Assembly (NCBI GenBank): GCA_963700865.1
Contig: CAVOZC010000001.1
Location: 248,001 to 312,000 of the forward strand
DNA from: CAVOGJ01 sp963700865
GTDB taxonomy: Bacteria > Planctomycetota > Planctomycetia > Pirellulales > Pirellulaceae
DNA length: 64,000 bases
Direction of reading: 5' to 3'
The notes below the pieces were generated by a model, which saw only the letters and a program-made list of their open reading frames with translations, was not told the DNA's origin and ran no database searches. Positions 22,365-32,033 of this stretch are shown here, one piece after another (positions within the stretch are counted from its first letter, which is position 1; each line of letters starts with the position of its first letter). A program made the translations under genes and the position numbers.

Positions 22365-23144
22365 ATGGCAAGCATGTCATACGACATGGGGGCGTGGAGC
22401 AGCGTGAAAAACGAGAAAGCCGCCAAAACCTGGACCATGATCTTGACCGTCCTGACCGTCGGCCTGGTGGTGATTTTTTTTCGCAAGCCGCCCGAAACTC
22501 GCATCGCCGAACCGACGGCCGCGGTGGAGAGAGAAGAGTCTCTCGTGCTCAGGCATACGGTACCCGCCTCGCCGCTGGCTGGTAGCCAGCCCAATCCCAC
22601 CGCACCCTTCCTACCCAACGCGTCGGCCCCCCCGCCGGCGACGGTGGATCGATCCGCACTCAGCGAACGTTCGCTGGGCGCGGCCGTGGCCCGTCCCTCG
22701 TGGGACAGCCCTCGTGACCTGCGATTGCCTCCCACGAGCCCGCCGGCGCAGGAACCGGTGGGTGGTCATACCGCGCCCAGTTACCATCGCATCGTGGACG
22801 GTGATTCCCTGGCGGGTCTGGCGGAAAAGTACTTAGGTTCGCGTGAACGAGCGGAAGAGATCTTCGCGGCCAATCGCGATGTGTTGCCGGGGCGGGAGGT
22901 GCTGCCCCTGGGCGTCCGCCTGATCATTCCGCCCCGCCTGGCACCGGTTCCGCTGGCCCCGCCACCGGTCGCCGACGAACCCCGCGGCTCGATCTCCGCC
23001 TCATCCCCCACACCCATCCCCGATTCGTCACCGGCGTGGAGTTCGGAGGGCATCTTGGAACCACCGGCGGCAGGTGCCGTTCGTGATCCGGCCCCGCTAG
23101 AGGATCCACCGGGCGTGCATTGGACACCGGTTCCCAAGCGGTAG
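22365..23144 (+). CDS. membrane-anchored LysM domain protein
   Basis: About 259 residues from ATG at 22365, which has GGAG seven bases upstream; earlier in-frame starts run through the palindromes and are rejected. A single N-terminal helix (TWTMILTVLTVGLVVIFF) anchors it. A Pro/Ala-rich linker follows, then one LysM-like domain (YHRIVDGDSLAGLAEKYLGSRERAEEIFAANRDVLP...LPLGVRLIIPP, about residues 140-190), and a second low-complexity proline-rich tail. LysM binds peptidoglycan or other GlcNAc polymers. It is likely a periplasmic protein tethered to the inner membrane. The substrate and partner are unknown. Confidence 0.75.
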   Translation: MASMSYDMGAWSSVKNEKAAKTWTMILTVLTVGLVVIFFRKPPETRIAEPTAAVEREESLVLRHTVPASPLAGSQPNPTAPFLPNASAPPPATVDRSALSERSLGAAVARPSWDSPRDLRLPPTSPPAQEPVGGHTAPSYHRIVDGDSLAGLAEKYLGSRERAEEIFAANRDVLPGREVLPLGVRLIIPPRLAPVPLAPPPVADEPRGSISASSPTPIPDSSPAWSSEGILEPPAAGAVRDPAPLEDPPGVHWTPVPKR

Positions 23145-23152
23145 GGCTGGCC

Positions 23153-23345
23153 GTCCAGAGTCTGGCGACTTCGGCTACCCCGTGGCTGGGGCTTCCAGCC
23201 ACCGTCGTTGCCTGACGCGTCCAGTCCAGAGTCTGGCGATTTCGGCTACCCAGTGGCTGGGGCTTCCAGCCACAGTCGTTGCCTGACGCGCGTCCCAGTC
23301 TGGCGATTTCGGCTACCCCGTGGCTGGGGCTTCCAGCCACAGTCG
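23153..23345. repeat. three tandem copies of a palindromic extragenic unit
   Basis: Units of about 70 bases start at 23153, 23224 and 23292. Each carries TCTGGCGA, TTCGGCTACC and a palindrome with GTGGCTGG and CCAGCCAC arms around GGCTT. The copies differ at a few positions (for example CGACTT against CGATTT). They fill the space between two convergent genes. A degenerate single copy appears near 27570. Confidence 0.8.
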
Positions 23346-23352
23346 GCAGACA

Positions 23353-24336
23353 TCAGGGAATCGGCGAGCGACGGGACTTCCAGGGAAGATGCTCGGCCAT
23401 GCGACTGCGAACGCGACGATCGATGAACAGCTTGATACCCTTCGCCGTCGGCAATTGCGGGTCGGTCAGTAAATCCGTTCCTTGCAGGCTGGTATCCAGT
23501 CCCTCAACGTAAAAATTCTGTTTCTCGATGCGTTCCTCGGGTGAGTCAAATTCGATTTGCCTGACTCTTTGGAGTGGCCCCTCAATGCGTCTGACTGCCG
23601 ACATAACCTTCAGATCGTTGGCACCGTACAGGAGGAGCAACGAAATGTGATCGCGCAAATCCGGTTGCTCGAACGGCGGAAGGCTGTTGATCCCTTTGAA
23701 GCTCACCACCGGCGTGAGAACGACGACGGCCTGTACGTCCTGTCCTTGCTTGAACCCGGGCAATTGAGGCCATGACCAATCCTCCGCTGTCCAATGGAGC
23801 GCTAAAATGCCTCCCTCCTTGGCTCCGATCACGACCAGTCCGTCAATGTTGAGCTCCTCCGCGTTATGCCGATCGATCAGGTAGCGTTTCACCGATTCCA
23901 GGTCGAACTTCAAGATCCGCAAGTAATCCTCGCGTCGCATGCGTTCCGCCAGGATCTCGCGGGGCTTAGCACCTTCCGCGGTGGCAAAGTGCGTGCTGCG
24001 GCCGTGCCCGCGCAAGTCGGGCACGATCACAGCATTTCCGCCGCCGGCCTTCGACTGCAGATAGGCGGCCAGGCGTTCAAAGTCTCCCCTGCTGCCTTTG
24101 GCAGCATGCAGCATGACCACCGGGATTGTCCGCTTCGACTTAGGCCCCGGAAAATAGCGGCAGGCTAACCGCAAGCCATCTTTCGTAAGCAATTCCTCGT
24201 CGATGGGGGCTGCTGGGGCATCCTTGGCCTTCTTCTGCTGGGAGGGCTGGGCGCTGCTCACGCTGATGAATGACAGAGACAAAATCGCGATCGCCAACAG
24301 AATACGCCAGCGAAGGGACGAGCATTGCAACAGCAT
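23353..24336 (-). CDS. secreted alpha/beta-hydrolase fold protein
   Basis: ATG at 24336 gives MLLQCSSLRWRILLAIAILSLSFISVSSAQ, a clear signal peptide; the frame is open further upstream but without protein character. The mature part shows the alpha/beta-hydrolase start (LLTKDGLRLACRYFPGPKSKRTIPVVMLHAAKGSRGDFERLAAYL, then VIVPDLRGHGRST). At the nucleophile elbow the expected GxSxG reads VIGAKEGG, so the catalytic Ser is replaced. A late LLLYGANDLKV offers the acid position. It may be a non-catalytic or altered hydrolase. The end (RRVRSRMAEHLPWKSRRSPIP) is basic. The function is unknown. Confidence 0.7.
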   Translation of the reverse strand: MLLQCSSLRWRILLAIAILSLSFISVSSAQPSQQKKAKDAPAAPIDEELLTKDGLRLACRYFPGPKSKRTIPVVMLHAAKGSRGDFERLAAYLQSKAGGGNAVIVPDLRGHGRSTHFATAEGAKPREILAERMRREDYLRILKFDLESVKRYLIDRHNAEELNIDGLVVIGAKEGGILALHWTAEDWSWPQLPGFKQGQDVQAVVVLTPVVSFKGINSLPPFEQPDLRDHISLLLLYGANDLKVMSAVRRIEGPLQRVRQIEFDSPEERIEKQNFYVEGLDTSLQGTDLLTDPQLPTAKGIKLFIDRRVRSRMAEHLPWKSRRSPIP

Positions 24337-24804
24337 GCGAATGTTCCAAGACGAGAGGCAGTTGTGCAGCCATGCGTAGGCGACGCACGCCGCGGCCGCC
24401 AGAGACAGGTTCCAGCGACGGAAGGATCCGTCATCCGCTCGGGTTTGCTGATTCGATCGAGCAACCGATGTGGGATAGGCTTCCAGTCTGTCAATGCTGC
24501 CTGATCTCAATTCGCAGTCTCATCTCGCTGATTCCATCGACAGGCCAGCGGTCTGTCCCACGAATCAATCCACAAGCCCGCCTACGACCGGATCCCTGAT
24601 CCTCCGCATCACACGCTGTTGCCATCCTAAGTGCTGTGTCCTCGTCGGTCAACGAACGTCTGCTTGATGGCTGGCATACGGGTGAGGCCGAAAATCGCCG
24701 AAGCTTGCACGTTTCGTGCAGCTCAAAGAGAATAGAAAGGTTCGACGCCGCCGTGCATCGGCTCGCGTCGCGGTCCCCCTTCATGCCTGGCAAGCCCCAT
24801 AACG
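24337..24804. other. divergent gene spacer with GACAGGC-type palindromes
   Basis: The space between the minus-strand hydrolase and the plus-strand vWA gene. It contains GATAGGCTTCCAGTCTGTC at 24476-24494 and GACAGGCCAGCGGTCTGTC near 24539-24557, degenerate members of the palindrome family. Promoters for both genes should be here, but none was recognised with confidence. Confidence 0.45.
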
Positions 24805-26784
24805 ATGATCTCACGTTTGCGAATCTGGTGGCAGCTCTGGTCGGGCGAGTATGACACGCCTTTTGACGAAGATTTGCCGGCTTGGGGATGGAGCATCGCG
24901 GTTCATCTCTTGCTGCTCTTGGCGGTTGGCATGCTCACGCTACCCGCGCCCCAGGTGACTCGCGCGCTGACGCTCGTCTCGCCGGTGGTCGACGAGACCG
25001 ACCGCATCGAGCCCAGCGAGTTTGTATTCAGCGATCTCGATGTGCTGGAAACAGGTGCTGACAGCGTGGCGGGCGAGGAGGCCGCCCTGTCCCAGGCGCC
25101 GGTCGTCGCCGAACTGGCCGACGTCTCATTTCCCGACACGCCCGCGTTTCGTCCTCTGCCGGTTCAACTGCGCGATCCCCTCGTTCCGCTGGCAGGGCTC
25201 TCCTACAATCAAAATCTGGCCACCAAGGGAACCGTGGGCGTGGGCACCGTGGGGGCAGCCGGGGCGGTTGATCAGCTCACCGCCGAAATTCTCACCTCGC
25301 TTGAGGAACGACCGACCCTGGTGGTCTGGTTATTCGACAAGTCGGCGAGCCTGATCCGTCAGCGAGCACAGATCCAGGACCGCATCGGAAAAATTTACGA
25401 TGAACTTGGCCAGATCGCCAGCACGCGCAAGACGAGGGCCTCGGGCGAACCGCTGGTCGCGTCGATGATCGCCTTTGGACAGGACGTCGAGCTGCTGACC
25501 GAGCGGCCCACCGCGGATGTGTCACAGCTAAAGGAACAGCTGCAAGACATCAAGCGCGACGATTCGGGCCGCGAAAACGTCTTTCAGGCCGTGTATCTGG
25601 CCACCGAACAGTTTCGTCGCCTGCGGACGACCAAGACACGGAATGTTTTGTTGATTGTCTTTACGGACGAAGCGGGCGATGATGACGAGGCTTACTTGGA
25701 ACGCTGCGTCACCAATTGTCGCCGCTACGAGATGCCGGTTTACGTTGTCGGCGTGCCGGCTCCGTTTGGACGCCGTCAGGCCGAAATCAAGTGGGTCGAT
25801 CCCGATCCGGCCTACGACCAGACACCGCAGCGGGGATTGGTGGATCAGGGTCCCGAATCGCTGATCGCCGAACGCATCCAGCTGCGCTTTCCTGGTCGCG
25901 AGGGGGCCGACCCGGTGATCGATTCGGGATTCGGGCCGTTTGCGTTGACGCGGCTATGTTACGAGAGTGGCGGCATTTATTTTGCCGTGCATGCCAACCG
26001 CCGACTCGGGTCCGATGTCGGCGACTGGCAGACCGAGAATTACGCCTCGTACCTGCGGCGATTCTTCGACCCGGATGTGATGCGAGGTTACCGACCCGAT
26101 TATGTCTCGCGGACGGAGTACTTGCGACAGATTGAGCTCAGCGCGACCCGCACGGCGCTGGTCAAGGCGGCCGCCGTCGATTGGGGCAATGGTATCCGTT
26201 TGCCCCGACGTCGTTTCGTCAAACGGGACGAGGCCAGCTTCGCGCGGCAATTGACGGCGGCCCAAAAGGCGGCCGCGATCCTCGAGCCGCGGCTGAACCA
26301 GCTCCACGAGGTACTCCGGGGGGGAGAGGCCGACCGATCCCGGGAGACGAAGCCACGCTGGCAGGCCGGCTACGACCTGGCCATGGGCCGCGCCCTGGCC
26401 GCGAAAGTCCGAGCCGAGTCGTTCAATGCCCTGCTGGCGCAAGCCAAGCGGGGGCTCGCGTTCGAGCAGCCGACCAATAATACCTGGGTCGTGGAACCTA
26501 CAGACAAGATCGAACTTGGCAGTCAGATCGAAAAGAACGCGGAACGAGCCCGCGGCTATCTCCGCCGCGTGTTGTCCGAGCATCCGGAGACACCCTGGTC
26601 TTATCTGGCCGGGCTCGAACTCAAGCAACCGATCGGCTGGCGGTGGGTCGAGTCCCATACGGAACTTGCCCCGCCGGCGAGCAATGAAGGCAACAACGTT
26701 GGCAATGCCAACCGCACCCCGCGGGACGATCAACGTCAAATGCTGCCGCCACCGAAACCGCGTCGGCCGTTACCCAATCTCTGA
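24805..26784 (+). CDS. membrane-anchored von Willebrand factor A domain protein
   Basis: 659 residues. One transmembrane helix near the N-terminus (WGWSIAVHLLLLLAVGMLTL) is followed by a Glu/Asp-rich linker. A vWA fold then begins with TLVVWLFDKSASL, where DKSAS matches the DxSxS metal-ion-dependent adhesion motif, and includes VLLIVFTDEAGDDD as a later strand and metal loop. The second half (about 380-659) is mostly helical, with an Arg-rich region and a Pro-rich C-terminus (MLPPPKPRRPLPNL). vWA domains mediate protein binding. The location suggests an envelope function, but no partner gene is adjacent. ATG at 24805 overlaps no other gene. Confidence 0.75.
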   Translation: MISRLRIWWQLWSGEYDTPFDEDLPAWGWSIAVHLLLLLAVGMLTLPAPQVTRALTLVSPVVDETDRIEPSEFVFSDLDVLETGADSVAGEEAALSQAPVVAELADVSFPDTPAFRPLPVQLRDPLVPLAGLSYNQNLATKGTVGVGTVGAAGAVDQLTAEILTSLEERPTLVVWLFDKSASLIRQRAQIQDRIGKIYDELGQIASTRKTRASGEPLVASMIAFGQDVELLTERPTADVSQLKEQLQDIKRDDSGRENVFQAVYLATEQFRRLRTTKTRNVLLIVFTDEAGDDDEAYLERCVTNCRRYEMPVYVVGVPAPFGRRQAEIKWVDPDPAYDQTPQRGLVDQGPESLIAERIQLRFPGREGADPVIDSGFGPFALTRLCYESGGIYFAVHANRRLGSDVGDWQTENYASYLRRFFDPDVMRGYRPDYVSRTEYLRQIELSATRTALVKAAAVDWGNGIRLPRRRFVKRDEASFARQLTAAQKAAAILEPRLNQLHEVLRGGEADRSRETKPRWQAGYDLAMGRALAAKVRAESFNALLAQAKRGLAFEQPTNNTWVVEPTDKIELGSQIEKNAERARGYLRRVLSEHPETPWSYLAGLELKQPIGWRWVESHTELAPPASNEGNNVGNANRTPRDDQRQMLPPPKPRRPLPNL

Positions 26785-26817
26785 CGGGTCGGTTCATGTC
26801 GAAATGGTACTCCGCGA

Positions 26818-27468
26818 TCAATTTCCGATAAATGTCGGATCGCGCCCGTAATCTTCCTTCAAGTCGTAGGAATAGAAGTGACGGGCGACCTGAGAGGCGA
26901 TGATCTCCAGGAAGCGAGAGCGAAAGGCATCTTCGGTCGTATCCGCCGTGTGCTGGCCCCCATTGACGGGATAGTCGACTTGCGTCGGATCAATCTGGTA
27001 AACGACCTTGCCGGCGTTGATATCGTAAACAGACATGCCGACCAAGGCGCGGCCCTTGTAGAGGGTCGCGCCCTCGTGCAGCGAAAATTCACCCAAGTCG
27101 ACCACGATCAGGAAGTCGGTTTGAATGCCTTCCCCCAATTCGCGGTAGTCAATCTCGTTCCATTGATGTTCGTCGGTCCATAATTCAATCGCCTGCTGAT
27201 CGATCATCGTGATTTCGGGGATGCGTTCGCGCAGTTTACTTTCGACGCGACCGGCAATATCAATGGCAGCCGTGCTGTTCCCGTAGGAGGCCGCACTGCT
27301 CATGCAGACGACCGCCACGCGACGACCGGCCAATTGATCAAAACGTACGGGGACCATATTGCCCCAACCGGCGTGGATGAGATTCGCCACCAGCCCCACA
27401 CAACCGGTGCAGGAGCAGGCGATCGAGGCCGCGAGGAGCAGGAGCAATTGACGACGACGCCTTGGCAT
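26818..27468 (-). CDS. putative lipoprotein, conserved unknown
   Basis: 216 residues. MPRRRRQLLLLLAASIACSCTGC is a lipoprotein signal with Cys about residue 23 in CTGC. The mature part has an alternating alpha/beta pattern: RRVAVVCMSSAASYG, VESKLRERIPEITMIDQQAIE and FLIVVDLGEFSLHEGATLYKGRALVGMSVYDINAGKVVYQ. This resembles the LPP20 or CsgG-like style of outer-membrane-associated proteins, but no firm family call is possible. It converges with the vWA gene (33-base gap). The role is unknown. Confidence 0.65.
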   Translation of the reverse strand: MPRRRRQLLLLLAASIACSCTGCVGLVANLIHAGWGNMVPVRFDQLAGRRVAVVCMSSAASYGNSTAAIDIAGRVESKLRERIPEITMIDQQAIELWTDEHQWNEIDYRELGEGIQTDFLIVVDLGEFSLHEGATLYKGRALVGMSVYDINAGKVVYQIDPTQVDYPVNGGQHTADTTEDAFRSRFLEIIASQVARHFYSYDLKEDYGRDPTFIGN

Positions 27469-27569
27469 GGTTCGTTCCTTGAAGAGAGGGCCAATCCGCG
27501 GCCGGGACGATACAGGCCCGCTGCCAAATCGGCAAGATCGAATTTGCTGGCGGTGCTGGCGTTGGACGG

Positions 27570-28406
27570 CTACCCCGTGGCTGGCTGTGAGTCACCGTCG
27601 CTGGCCGCCTGCAGATCGAGGGCTTCCTGCTCCGTAATCACGACTCGACGAATCTGCGTGGCACGTCCCGAATGGGGATCGCAATCGACCAGCGTGCCGA
27701 CCAGCCGTACATCGCCGGTCGCGACATCGAAGGGGATGGGAAAGAAATTGATGGTGGCCGAAGTGACCGGTGCGATTTTTCTTCCGAGAATACTCTCATA
27801 CGGTCCGGTCATCCCGATGTCGCATTGAAAGGCCGTGCCGCCTGGCAGGATTTGTTCATCGGCTGTGGGCACGTGCGTGTGCGTTCCCAGCACGCTTGTG
27901 ACACGACCATCCAGGTAGCGCCCCATGACCTGTTTATCGCTCGTCGCTTCGGCGTGGAAGTCGATGAAGATCAGTTTCACGTCCGCCGGCAGCTCGGAGA
28001 GGACTCGATCGACGGCATGCCATGGGCAGTCAACCGGCTTAAGAAAAACGCGACCGATCAGGCTGACGACGGCGATGGGGTTACCCCGAGCGGTTTCCAG
28101 CCGCGTCCAGCCGCGGCCGGGCGCGGCGTCGGGATAGTTCGCCGGTTTCAAGATGCGAACTTCCGTCGTCAGCATGTTGGCGATGGCCTTGCGGCGATAG
28201 ATGTGGTCGCCGAGCGTCACGCAATCGACCTGGGCCTTGAGCAGCTCTCGATAATTTTCCGGCGTGATGCCGCTGCCGCTGGCCGCGTTTTCCCCGTTGG
28301 CGATTACGAAATCGATCCCTTCACGTTGGCGCAGCGCCGGAAGTGCTTGACGCACAATGCGGCGTCCCGGCCTGCCCACGATATCCCCGATATGAAGCAC
28401 CCGCAT
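27570..28406 (-). CDS. YmdB-family metallophosphoesterase (TIGR00282 type)
   Basis: 278 residues, intact. Metal-binding motifs run through the chain: MRVLHIGDIVGRPGRR, VIANGENAASGSGIT, CVTLGDHIY, DFHAEATSDK and LGTHTHVPTAD. Family members hydrolyse 2',3'-cyclic nucleotides or other phosphodiesters; Bacillus YmdB affects biofilm and sporulation decisions. It lies downstream of rny on the same strand, the rny-ymdB order also seen in Firmicutes, which supports the assignment and a link to RNA turnover. ATG at 28406 gives the family start directly. A CCGTGGCTGG-type repeat overlaps the end of the gene near 27570. Confidence 0.88.
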   Translation of the reverse strand: MRVLHIGDIVGRPGRRIVRQALPALRQREGIDFVIANGENAASGSGITPENYRELLKAQVDCVTLGDHIYRRKAIANMLTTEVRILKPANYPDAAPGRGWTRLETARGNPIAVVSLIGRVFLKPVDCPWHAVDRVLSELPADVKLIFIDFHAEATSDKQVMGRYLDGRVTSVLGTHTHVPTADEQILPGGTAFQCDIGMTGPYESILGRKIAPVTSATINFFPIPFDVATGDVRLVGTLVDCDPHSGRATQIRRVVITEQEALDLQAASDGDSQPATG

Positions 28407-28545
28407 GTCATCCTCAATCTGGCAGAGTTCCGAGAGGGTTTACCGCGGGCCGGCTCACCGCCGGCAACGTCACGCTACCCTGGCCCGCCGGGCGGCCGTG
28501 GTGACCGCCCAGCTGTGGTTGCAATATCCACGCAGCGACACCGAC

Positions 28546-30100
28546 TCAACGGGCGAGTTCCGTGAAACGCGATTCGCGAACCAGTGTGACTTTAATCTCA
28601 CCAGGGTAGGTCAACCGCTGCTCGAATGCCTTGGCGATATCACGGCAGATTTTGGCGGCAGTCGCATCGTCGGTTTCACGGGCATTGGCAATCACGCGAA
28701 TTTCGCGGCCGGCTTGAATGGCATAGGCCTGAGCCACGCCGGCAAATTCACCGGCGATCGCCTCGAGTTCTTCCATCCGCTTAATGTATCGTTCCAGGGT
28801 CTCGCGACGAGCGCCTGGCCGCGACGCGCTGCAGGCGTCGGCCGTGGCCACGACCATGGTGTAGGGATATTCGGTAATGATTTCGTCGTGATGCCCAAAG
28901 GCGGCATGCACGACTTCGACCGACTCGCCATGTCGCTTGAGAATATCGGCCCCAATCTTGGGATGTCCGCCTTCCATGTCGTGATCGGCCGCTTTGCCAA
29001 TGTCGTGCAACAAACCGCACCGACGGGCAAGCGTTCCGTCGAGACCGATCATTTCGGCAATCATCCCGGACAAGAAGGCAACTTCGATCGAGTGCCGCAA
29101 CACGTTTTGGCTGTAACTGGTGCGGAAGTGCAGCCGCCCCAGCAATTCGACGATGCGCGCGGGCAAGCCCTGGATATCGACTTCCTGACAGGCCAGTTCG
29201 CCCTGCTTGCGGACAAACTCGTCGACTTCGGCATGGGTCTCCTGCACGACTTCCTCGATGCGTGAGGGATGGATGCGTCCGTCCGCAATGAGTTTGGCGA
29301 GCGCTATCCGCGCGACCTCGCGGCGGACCGGGTCAAAACCGCTCACGACCACCACGCCCGGTGTGTCGTCAATGATCACATCGACCCCCGTTTCCTTTTC
29401 AAAGGAGCGGATGTTCCGCCCTTCGCGACCGATAATGCGGCCTTTCATCTCATCGTTCGGAATACCGATGGTGCTGGTCGTGGATTCGGCCGTATGGGCG
29501 GCGGCATAGCGCTGCAAGGAAGTGAGCAGAATTTCCCGACCTTGCTCCTTACACTTTTCCTCCACCCGCTTGAGATGCTTCTGGACGAGCGCCTCCGGCT
29601 TCCTGGTTCAGTTCCTGCTGCAGCATGTCGAGCAGTTTCTTGGTGGCCTCTTCGCGGCTGAGCCCCGTCACCTCGTGCAGCGTCTGCCGCTGCATGTCGA
29701 GCAGCTTGGTAAGCTCCACATCCCGGCGTTCGGTTTCAGCCAGTTTTTCGGCCAAACGCCGCTGCGTTCCTTCAACGGCCCGTTCCTGCTTCGAAAGGCT
29801 CTCTGACTTCTGGTCCAGCAGGTCTTGTCGCTTGTCGAGCAATCGCTCGCGTTCGCGTAGTTCCTCCCGCGTCCGATTCATCTCCGCCTCGATCTCGGAC
29901 TTTTGCTGGATCGTGGCTTCCTTGATTTCCAGCTCCGCCTCTTTCCGGCGGTTGGCGATATCGAGTTCCGCCTGCTTGACGATGGCCCGCGCCTCGGACT
30001 CGGCCTCCTTGCGGCGGAGACGATCAATCATCTTGATTGCCACTGCTCCCAAGATGACAGCAATCGGAATCAGAAGAATATAAATGATATTTTCTGGCAC
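28546..30100 (-). CDS. rny: ribonuclease Y, frameshifted
   Basis: An endoribonuclease starting mRNA decay at the inner membrane. The N-terminal helix MPENIIYILLIPIAVILGAVAI is followed by a long coiled coil (to about residue 170), a KH domain with GRIIGREGRNIRSFE, and an HD domain with RRCGLLHDIGKAADHD and HAAFGHHDE. The frame breaks between QELNQEAG and QKHLKRVEEKCKEQG; removing one extra base near 29592 restores EAGALVQKHLKRVEEK. The corrected length is about 517 residues, as usual for RNase Y. The break is therefore probably a sequencing error. YmdB follows 139 bases downstream on the same strand. Confidence 0.92.
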
Positions 30101-30850
30101 TTCGGCTCTCCGATTCTCTTCAAGCGGAATGCCGAGGGCGCGCGATTGATCGAACTCGGGCAGCAGAACTGCCGCCAGAAAGACAAGACGTTCGCGAGTC
30201 GAGCCCGCGGTTACGCAGCGGCAGCGGGCAAGACTCGGCGGCCTTGCTCCGGTTCACCCATCGGTTGCTTCGCGTCCCTGCCGACACCCCGTCGCGGGCA
30301 TGACCAGAGCGCCAAAAAAGACACTCGGATGGCACTTCCAGCCGACCCCGCGACCGATGGATGCATGGCTTGGCGACACAGCAAGGATGAGTCAAATTCG
30401 GCCTGATCACGCAGTGCGGCACCGAATGACTTCCCTCACTTCGTCCACGATCACCGAACCCGTTTCCTTGCATTGCGCCACCGGGAACATTCGGCGGAAC
30501 ACGATGCCTGACCGATCCTGGCTGGGCCAGCCCGTCAGAAACCCGACGGTCAGGTGCCTGACCGCCAGACGCAACCATGCGCGAAAGAGAATCCACAAGA
30601 GCCGGAGAGCCGCCTCCCAGCGACGCGAGGCTTCATGGACCGTTTTACCGATACGTAACATCGTCTTGTTCAATCTTGGTTCGAACGGCATCGCGACACC
30701 GCGGAATCCCGACGGCACGCTTGTCATTCAGTCGTTTCGCGAAACGTAAATCTAAGGTTAAACTCACGTTAACGCCTGCGTTATCGTAGCAAAATCAGTT
30801 GACCCCTTGCAACGACCCTACGGCTGACTCGCTTGGACCAAGTGCCGCCC
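30101..30850. other. 750-base gene-free region upstream of rny and tilS
   Basis: A divergent intergenic region longer than usual here. I see no protein-like frame. It holds the hairpin listed at 30196-30238 and a less GC-rich stretch around 30640-30790 that could contain the tilS promoter. A structured RNA (for example a 6S-type RNA) is possible but could not be recognised by reading. Confidence 0.4.
30196..30238. other. two-part hairpin of unknown function
   Basis: CGAGTC-GA-GCCCGC, a 15-base loop (GGTTACGCAGCGGCA), then GCGGGC-AA-GACTCG. Two 6-base-pair helices are separated by a symmetric two-base internal loop. It is outside any gene, about 100 bases upstream of rny. It could be a leader structure or part of a small RNA. 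Confidence 0.35.
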
Positions 30851-31986
30851 ATGCCCCGATTTCCCGCGGCGAGCCTCCCGGCTCGCTTCCTCGGCTGTTG
30901 GCCGCCAAAGGCATGGAAGGACGTGACTGTCCTGGCCGCCGTCTCGGGTGGTCCGGACAGCGTGGCGATGTTGCGACTAATCCACGCGGCTGCGTGGGGA
31001 GTTCCCTGGCGCGGGACAGCTCATCGTGGCTCATTACAATCACGGCTGGCGGGGAGCCGACTCGAAGGGAGACGCGGACTTTGTGGTCCAGCTGGCCGCT
31101 GAATTGGGCTGTGCCTGTGAGGTCGGCGCGGCAAGCCTTACCAGGCCTCACCAGCTTGCCAGGCAAGCGGACCAGCAGGCGGCCCCCCCGTCGGAGGAAT
31201 CCGCGCGGAACGAACGCCACGCTTTTTTCCGCGGCATGGCCGAGCGGTGGGGAGCCCGCTACATCGTGACGGCTCATACGGCCGACGATCGAAACGGAGA
31301 CGATTCTGCACCGCATCCTGCGTGGTACGGGACTGCGGGGTCTGGCAGGTATGGTGCGCGTACGAGCCGTTTCGGAAACGGTGTCCATTGTCCGGCCCTT
31401 GCTCGAAGTCTCGCGAGCTGAGCTGATTGCCTATCTACGGGAAATCGGCCAGTCATATCGCGAGGACGACTCCAACGCCGACCTGCGTTACACGCGCAAC
31501 CGCTTGCGGCATGAATTGCTGCCGCTCTTGCGGCAGACCTACAATCCGGCGGTGGATGCCGGGCTGCGACGGTTGGGCCAACTGGCCGCGGCGACGCAGG
31601 ACGTGGTCGATGCCCAGGCAGCCCAGTTGTTCGAAGACGCGATTACGCTGGAGCCGAATGGCATGTCGATTGACCGGCGACTGGGGCAAGTCGCTGCGCC
31701 GCAGTTGGTTTGCGAGACGATTCAATTGGCATGGCGGGTCGTGGGTTGGCCCCAACAGGCGATGGGGATGCGAGAGTGGCAATTGCTGGGCGAGATGCTG
31801 GTCCGCGCGGTTCCGGAGCGAGCCATGCTACCCGGCAAAGTGGATGCCCGGGTGCAGGACGATCAGCTGCGGCTGGTGCGAATTAGTGCAGCATCCGTTT
31901 GCCTTGTGAAACGGCGATCCTGGCTCGCCGACCGCGGCTCGCCGCCACCGTTCAGCCGATTCCGTCAGCGAGCCGACGCGACTTGA
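30851..31986 (+). CDS. tilS: tRNA(Ile)-lysidine synthase, two frameshifts
   Basis: Converts C34 of the CAU-anticodon tRNA-Ile to lysidine. ATG at 30851 is followed by VTVLAAVSGGPDSVAMLRL with the PP-loop ATP motif SGGPDS. Removing one G from the GGG at 31013-31015 gives WRGQLIVAHYNHGWRG. A second extra base in AAA at 31292-31294 is needed to read HTADDRTETILHRILRGTGLRGLAGM, a TilS signature. The rest continues SIVRPLLEVSRAELIAYLREIGQSYREDDSNAD...YTRNRLRHELLPLL. Two insertions fit the gene length (378 codons plus 2 bases). The protein ends soon after the central domain, as in short TilS forms. Confidence 0.85.
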
Positions 31987-32033
31987 CCATCCGCGCGGCC
32001 AAGCACTACGATCCCCGGCAATCGGGGTTGGCA

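Noticed and set aside
23153..23345. CRISPR array
   Set aside because: Only three units with near-identical spacers (the whole unit repeats), internal palindromes and no cas genes in the window; this is a tandem extragenic repeat.
30101..30850. 6S RNA or tmRNA gene
   Set aside because: No conserved core of either RNA could be recognised; the hairpin alone is not enough.
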